The position numbers and the translations under genes were made by a program. Under the pieces are notes generated by a model, which saw only the letters and a program-made list of their open reading frames with translations, had not been told where the DNA came from and made no database searches. Positions 57,319 to 64,000 of a stretch of 64,000 nucleotides of DNA are shown here, piece after piece (the first letter of the stretch is position 1; the number at the start of each line of letters is the position of its first letter). This DNA comes from Rotaria sordida (Eukaryota; Rotifera; Eurotatoria; Philodinida; Philodinidae): positions 1 to 64,000 of the forward strand of contig CAJNOL010001101.1 in the NCBI GenBank assembly GCA_905250125.1, given 5' to 3'.

Positions 57319-60300
57319 ATGAATTTAGCTTTGATTTTCAAATTAATGGCTCAAGCAAATACGAATTCACCCGTCACTAATAATGATGATGAAGATGCTG
57401 ATGATTTTTTCGGTGATCGATCAGCTGAATACAAACAAATTCAAAATGAAAAACAACAAGCTACAGATCATTGTGCAGGTCAACATGACAAACTCAAAGA
57501 TAAAAAACAATCATTAACTCAAGAAAAAAAAGAGCTCGAACAAAAAAGTGATATTATATTAGATGAAAGGGCTAAACTACTCGGTGCACTAGAACAACAA
57601 GCTGAACAAATGAAAAAAATAGAAGAAGAAAAAACAGAATTATATTTAAATCAATTAAATAAAACCAAAACTGTTGCTCTCGAAGAAGCAAACATCAAAG
57701 ATCATCAAATAAAAGTACCCGAACTAGAACGTGAATTAAATGAATACACAAAAGTACTTAGTGAACTTAATGGTGAACAGCAAGAACTAGAAAAACAACT
57801 ATCAGAGGTTCGAGATAAAGAAATTGAGAATGCTAATAAACAAAATTATCTACAATTGTCACAACGTGAATTAAAAAAACAGATTGAATTAATTGCACAA
57901 GAACTTTGTGAAAATGAAAAACTTCTGAGTATTGAAATCGCTCGACGTGAAGAATTAGAAAGAAAAATTGAAGAATTACATCGTGAAATTGAAAAACATG
58001 AAAAAGAAATTAAGGTCATTGATAAAGAAATTGAACGATTAAATGAACAACAACGTATTTTAGAACGAGAAAAGAAAAATTTAGAAAAACAAATTCAACA
58101 ATTAAACGTAACTATTGTCAAATTACAAGCTATTCTTAAAGATAAATTAGAAAAAGTTGCTCGTCTAGAAGAAGAAATTAGAAAAAATGAAGAAAAAATC
58201 AAAGAATTAACAAAAGAACTTGAAGAATTACGTGCACAAATGCAAGTGACCAATGAAAAATTAGAAAAAATCAAACAAGATTTAGCCAATGCCGAAGTAC
58301 GATTTACACAACTAGAAGAACAACGAAAAGAATTAGAAAATGAACAACGCCGACTTGAAAAAGAACTTCAAAATTTCGAAGATGAACGTGTCAAACAAAC
58401 GAATGCATTTAATAGACTTCAACAAAAATTACTTGACGTCGAAGAATTATTTCATCGTGCCGATGCAAATGTTAAGCAACATAAACAACAAAAACAACAA
58501 CAATCAGCCGAAGTCGAACGATTAGAAGGTGAACGTGATCGTCTTGACACAGAGGTAAATAAACGGACTGAAGAATGTAATAATTTACGTGAAAAAAAGG
58601 AAACTGCTATACAAGATCGACAAACTGCTGAAGCAGAACATAAAGAAGCTGAAAGAACATTAGTTCAACTAAAAAAACTCGAACGTGAACATAGCAATCT
58701 ATATGACAAAGCTGTACATGAAGAACAACGCTTACAATCACAATTAAATCAAGCTCGACTTGAAGAAACACAAGCTGCACAACAAGAAGCTACTGCCAAA
58801 GCTCGAGTAGACAATTTAGAATCTATGGAAATGCTTTGGAGTGCACTCGGATCATTACATATTCCGTTTCTATCCGGTATAGGACAAGCCAAACAACAAG
58901 AATTGAACAGAGCTCGCGAAGATCTGAGTCGAGCACAGGACAAACATGAAAATAAAAAATCAAAGGTGAGTGAACTTTGTGATAGACATAAGGCTGCCAA
59001 ACATAATGTTGCCGAGTGTAGAAAGCAACATAGCGATACGAAGAAAGAACTTGCTAATCAAAATACTATTGCTCTACAAAAATCAACAAAATTCACTCAA
59101 TGTAAAACTAATGCTGAACAATTGATTGAACAACATCGAAATGCTACTAAACGACAAAAACAATCAGAAACAGATTTACGCATGGTAAATAATAAATTAC
59201 AACGAGCTCAAGCAAACCTTACTACGACTACAAATGATTTACAACGTTTTCAACAAGAAAGAATCACATATGATAATCAAAGAAATGATTTAAAATCGAA
59301 TGTAGAAGATTTGAAGCTGGAAATTGAGCAACATCAAAGAGTCATTAATGAACATAAAGAAGTTATGAGAGCAAATCAGACAGCATTGTCGACAACGACA
59401 GACGAATGTCAGCAACAGAAACTCGTTGTGCAAAAACTCAAAGGTACGCGGCGATAGAATTTGCAAAAGTATTTTAAGATCTATTTAAAAACGGAAGACA
59501 TTTGATTACTTTCTGAAAGTTATTATCGAAACTCTTAAAGCTGTTTTATTTTTGGTGATATTATATAGAGTAATGCATGAAAAATTTTTCGACTCCAAAG
59601 ATTCGTATTTTGATAGAGAAAATTGATCATCGGAACCGATAAATTTCCTTTATTTTTCTGCAACGTCTTCTAGTCGATTCCATTGAATTCGAACATATAA
59701 AACCGGCCAGACGAGAATGATCGAAAAATCCAGGAAAAAAATTTTTATTGAGACTTTTTCCTGCAGTACAACTAAAGAAAAGTTAATCTGTAAACTTTTC
59801 TCTTTCTATATCAAACATGACGAGTTTTCAAAATTATTCATATATTTTATTTTTGTTTTTCAATTCTATTTGAAGGTGAACGTGATAATATCCAACGACA
59901 ATATGACGATATGATCAATTCCGAAAAAGCAAAAATGCGTGATGTGACCCATCTGCAAACATTAATTGAAGCCGAAGGAAAAAAAGTTGAAGAATTACAA
60001 GCTGATATAGATATCAAGAAAAAAGAACTCGAAAATCTCAATGAAAAACTTAAATTGACAAATGAAGAGTTAACACAAGTTACTGAAAATGGCAAAGCAT
60101 TAGCTGAACGAAAGGATATTTTAAAGAAAAATCTTCAAGAGATGCGCACTCAATTAAACAATGTCGAACGTGAATATCAGGATGCACGCTCAAAGATTCA
60201 AATACAAGATGAAAAAGTTCAAAATCTTCGTCAGAAAATCGATTTGTTAAATACACGTGATGCTAAGTTATCCGCTGATATACAACATATTGAAGGTAAA

Positions 60301-60729
60301 TTACAACAAAAGACACAACAAATTCAAGACAATAACAAATTGATGGATGATATCAAAGAAAAAATGAATAAAGCACAGAAAGGACAAGAAAATGCACAAA
60401 AAATAATTCATATAGCAAAAGAAGAATTATCATCAATACAAACTGATATTGAAAAAGTAGATAAGCAGATCGTTAAAAATGAACAAGATTTTGCTGTAAC
60501 GCGTGAAAAACTTCGTCAGTCAAATGAAACATTTGCTGGAAATGAAGAAATTAAAAAGGCTAATTATGAAAAACTTGAAAAACTTGAAAAATCAATGACC
60601 ACTCTCAAAATATATCATTGTGAAAAACAGAAAGAATATCAAGAACAAATCCATAATCTTGCTCAAGAGAAAATCAAGGAACAGGAACAAAGACATGTTG
60701 CTGTTGAACAAATTCGACGAAGAAATTGA
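57319..60729 (+). CDS. Long coiled-coil protein, two exons, function unknown
   Basis: Exon 1 is 57319-59443 and exon 2 is 59876-60729, joined in frame (KLK-GERDNIQRQYDDM) across a 432-nt GT-AG intron; the product is 992 residues. An acidic N-terminus (DDEDADDFFGDRS) precedes almost continuous heptad sequence rich in E, K, Q and L (LEREKKNLEKQIQQLNVTIV, ELENEQRRLEKELQNFEDER). It is broken once by a short non-helical insert, MEMLWSALGSLHIPFLSGIG (about 506-525). No motor head, SMC hinge or ATP site is present. It is probably an elongated dimeric structural or scaffold protein. A second ATG at 57346 (MAQANTNS) may be the real start, since the first nine residues are hydrophobic. Coiled-coil composition gives weak matches to myosin tails and SMC arms; I do not assign a name. 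Confidence 0.8.
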
Positions 60730-61901
60730 TTCAATCAGATACAACTTCACACGGTTGAATATAAACATCATTCATGAGTTTAATATCAATTCTTTTACTG
60801 TTTCTCCATATATTAATTCATCTTATTTCCGATAAATCTAAAGTAAATAATAATTGTAGTGAAACTGTATATCTTTTCAAAAAAAAACAAAAGTCTAAGA
60901 TTTCGAAAGATTGCTTTTCTGTAAAAGAAACAGAAGTAATTTGAAAAATTCATTAAAATTTCTATATAACATCGATATTAATTCAGCATAGTACATTTTG
61001 CTTAGCTTGATAGTTTCATCTAGTAAAAACTCTAAAACTAGAATTTCGACGTTTACACTTTTAGTAGCTGCTTTTAAAGAAAACTTCTTTCCCTCTAGTG
61101 ACTAGACACGCAATGAATCAGAATCGTATCCAGCAAAATTACATTCCGGAGTTTGGGCTCGATTCAGTACTAGTTATTACAGGTGGAGACAATTAGCACT
61201 GAATCCGATCCAAATTTTGAGAGATTCAGTTTGTTCAATGCCTTTTCAGTAGAATACGTTGATTTATATTAAATGTCTAGATCTACTCCATACTAGAATT
61301 TGAATTTTCTATCGCATATACACTCCAGGTCGATAGCTTTTGTAGTTTTTGAGTTATTTCGAAAAACAATCATCTGCCTTATATTTTGGCACCGATATTA
61401 ATATTGAGTAGATTTCGACATCTTGTACATATACTTCATATATCGGTCTATTCGACGAAAGAACTATATAAGAATAGAATATTTCTTTAAATGATCAACA
61501 TTTATTATACATCATCTATTCTTTAAAGAGGAAAGTTTCTACTCTACAAAAGTCATTTATGAACTTTTGATAAAGAATTTCGATAAATCATTTTTTTGTG
61601 TCGTAATCACGATAAAATTTGATTCAATCATCGAGTTTTTTTTTGTAGCACAGATCACGGAAAAAGCTTTCTTAAGTTACTCATATAAGAGAGATTAATC
61701 ATAGAAAAGAATAACTATTATTTGAATGACTAGTTCACAATTCAGCCGAGAATACAGATGATTTACATGTTTTAAATTATCCTTGAGAAAAAATAAATCT
61801 TTATAAAATCATATCGCAACAGAAATACAGAGTTAAAACTACATTTAATTTTAGATTATTGTGATTTGGTAGTAACTCCTCCCTATTTACATACTATAAA
61901 A
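60730..61901. other. Intergenic between the two coiled-coil genes
   Basis: AT-rich with no supported frame, RNA or repeat. It would hold the promoter of the AAA ATPase gene. Confidence 0.4.
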
Positions 61902-63904
61902 ATGAGTGATGATGAATACTCATGGGAAGCGTTCAAACCAAATAAGAATAATTCTAAAACGAATACTACTACTGATACTGGAATCGGTATGCGTTCAGTC
62001 GGAAGTACCACAAAACAACCGTCGGATTCAATCGATGCTGTAATTCTTGATGCTATCAGATTAAATATCCGATTGAAATATAGTTATCCACATTTACAAG
62101 CATTTGTTGATGAACTCATTCAACCAAACAAGCATCTTCGTTCAAGTGAAAATGGTCAATGTGTTTCAGTACTTCATCAATATGCATTGATATCGACTCA
62201 TGATCCAATTGATATGAGTAATCAAAGTGTACGTACAATATATCGACCTAATTTATTCATACGAAAGAATGATGCTTTCGGACCGTGGAATTTTAATTAT
62301 TTACTTAATCTTCTTGAACTCGACTATCAATGTAATGATCCGAATCAAAACGAATTTCCTAAAGTGTGGAAAACAAGTTCAACGACTAAAGTCTACATAC
62401 ATCGAGAAGAAATGAAAAAGAAAGATGCATCAACGAATACTACGAATAATGATGATGATATAACTCTTGATGATCTTCTGAAAAAGATTTGTCGACAAAA
62501 CAATTGTGATGAAGGAGATGCAATACTTTGGAAAAAAGCTTTAAAAGGTATAAACTTATTTAAACAACTCAACGAGAAGTGAAAAAATCGTAGATCTAAA
62601 TTCTAATCAATTTTGACTGATGACAAATATAAAAGAAAATCTCGATCTGCCAATCAATAGATGTATTCATCTTAGAATGAATTATAAAATAGGAGGTTTT
62701 CTATGTAATCTTTCTTGAAAAATTTTTAGATTTAATCGAAAAATAGAAGAATTTATATGTGTCAATATATATAACTAATGACTTTTTGTTGTAAAAAAAA
62801 GTATTTTCAGATATCATTATGCTTAACAAACCATTCGACTATATTTTTTTTTTCATTTTTAACAATTTTTTTCCAAAGAGAGACTTGTTTAAAAATTCCT
62901 TTTAATGCAAAAAATCGGATTCTAAAGATCAGATCAAGCGTGCAAATGTATGACTCTTTTTATTCGAAAACCAGTCACTGATCTTTCATTATATATTTTA
63001 ATAGAGGAAAGTATAGCTACAATTGAACATCTTCGAAATGCGGCAACTAACGATCATTCTTGGGAGAAAATAACATCAGTAAAACATTTGGTTAAGCAAA
63101 TGATACGTGATTATATTCAATTGAATGCTGCTTCTCATGCATTCGATTCATCAAATAATCCATATACAAATTCGGACGCTACTTTACTTGCTGATATACA
63201 TCGCGTACGACGATATTTTCATGATATTACTGATACAGTCAAATTTATTCCTTATCTTGATCGACGTGCTGTTGATTTGGCTATTAGTGAAATACGAAAA
63301 ACATATGATGATGATGGTAATGTTCTCAGTAATATACATGCATATTTGACAACATTCTGTCTGCAAAATACTCTGATCGATGCAAATGCCCATAAACAAC
63401 AGCATGATGAATGGACAAAAGAACGAGATAATTTTGTAACACTCAATAAAGATCGTCGTACTAAAGTTAATAAACTCGAAAAAGAAACTAAAGCATACAA
63501 AGATGAAGTTGAAGCTTGTGAACGTGGTCTACAGAATGCTGTTTCTAAAAAGAAACAAATCGATGCTGAAGCAAAGGATTTGCTTGAAAAAATGGTCAGT
63601 AGTGGAATGACGAAACAAGCATTTGATAAACATGATGAAGAAAAACGAAAAGTAGAACTTGCCGAGAAAGAACATCAAGAGGCTAAAGTTCGTCTTCAAC
63701 GAGCACAAACCAAATTGTCCGAACATAGAGCACCAATCCGTGAATTAGAAACTAAAATAGCTGAAGATGATGAACGAATTGAAAATCTTAATACTATTCT
63801 TAAAATCGATGTAGCTGATGCACATCGAAAATTGAAGGTTAAATATGGACGTGGGTTACTACTTTATGGACCACCAGGAACAGGTATAAATGATCATTAA
63901 TGAA

Positions 63905-63944
<40 letters not shown>

Positions 63945-64000
63945 CAATTGAAAAAAGAAGTATTAGATAAGACTTTGTTAAAGATATTTTTGGTAAATGT
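61902..64000 (+). CDS. Coiled-coil AAA+ ATPase gene, 5' part (runs off the window)
   Basis: Exon 1 is 61902-62547 (ATG giving MSDDEYSWEAF; an upstream ATG at 61866 is possible). Exon 2 is 63005-63883, joined in frame (WKKALK-EESIATIEHLRNAA) across a 457-nt intron. About 508 residues are visible. Residues 1-340 are a globular region of unknown type. A coiled coil (NKLEKETKAYKDEVEACERG, KRKVELAEKEHQEAKVRLQR) follows to about 490, then KYGRGLLLYGPPGTG, an AAA+ Walker A motif whose GK(S/T) is split by the intron starting at 63884 (GTATAAA). The rest of the ATPase lies beyond the window. AAA+ proteins use ATP to remodel proteins or complexes. The substrate cannot be inferred. It lies 1.2 kb downstream of another long coiled-coil gene on the same strand. 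Confidence 0.75.
63907..63940. repeat. (CT)n microsatellite in intron
   Basis: About 16 CT units lie just inside the intron after the Walker A exon. Confidence 0.9.

Overview
The window looks like nuclear DNA of a bdelloid rotifer, probably Rotaria-like (inference). It is AT-rich eukaryotic sequence with GT-AG introns, many of 45-80 nt. Its gene families are ones greatly expanded in bdelloids: rhodopsin-like orphan GPCR, NHL-repeat secreted protein, F-box/leucine-rich protein, TPR fragment, FkbM-type methyltransferase, TIR-domain protein and sulfotransferase-like protein. It also carries numerous TGTGGG-type tracts, the telomeric hexamer reported for the bdelloid Adineta vaga. A 100-base run of N at 33476-33575 shows a scaffold gap.

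Layout. 1-10 kb: a 400-bp foldback element, a decayed minus-strand gene end (1017-1412), an intact single-exon GPCR (2971-3966), a probable secreted-protein pseudogene (7987-8540) and a degenerate 162-bp tandem repeat (9540-9960). 10-21 kb: a two-exon sulfotransferase-like gene, a TTAA-flanked foldback element, a four-exon ARM-TIR gene (minus) and a broken F-box gene. 21-31 kb: a 135-bp satellite ending in (CAGA)n, a tiny hAT MITE with target duplication, a nine-exon TRPV channel gene, then a pogo fragment interrupted at a mariner terminus. 31-40 kb: an NHL gene with micro-exons, mariner and other MITEs, F-box debris and a TM2-domain gene. 40-48 kb: TPR and glutaminase fragments beside TG-rich hairpins, a PLP-dependent decarboxylase gene (minus), a broken CBP/p300 acetyltransferase gene (minus) and a palindromic hAT element with a perfect 8-bp target duplication. 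48-64 kb: an FkbM methyltransferase gene with one in-frame stop, a 500-bp foldback, a 992-residue coiled-coil gene and the start of a coiled-coil AAA ATPase gene that runs off the right edge.

The most unusual feature is a dispersed family of at least 13 short foldback units. Each is made of degenerate TGTGGG repeats followed by a short spacer and the complementary CCCACA repeats. All have G-rich then C-rich polarity, several share a pyrimidine-rich loop, and three lie at or near the broken ends of truncated genes or transposons. I see no operon-like functional cassette. The intact genes look like unrelated single-copy or family members embedded in transposon-rich DNA. The intact-looking genes are the GPCR, sulfotransferase-like, ARM-TIR, TRPV, NHL, TM2, decarboxylase, coiled-coil and (partial) AAA genes. 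The p300, FkbM, F-box, glutaminase, TPR and two unidentified genes are broken or partial.
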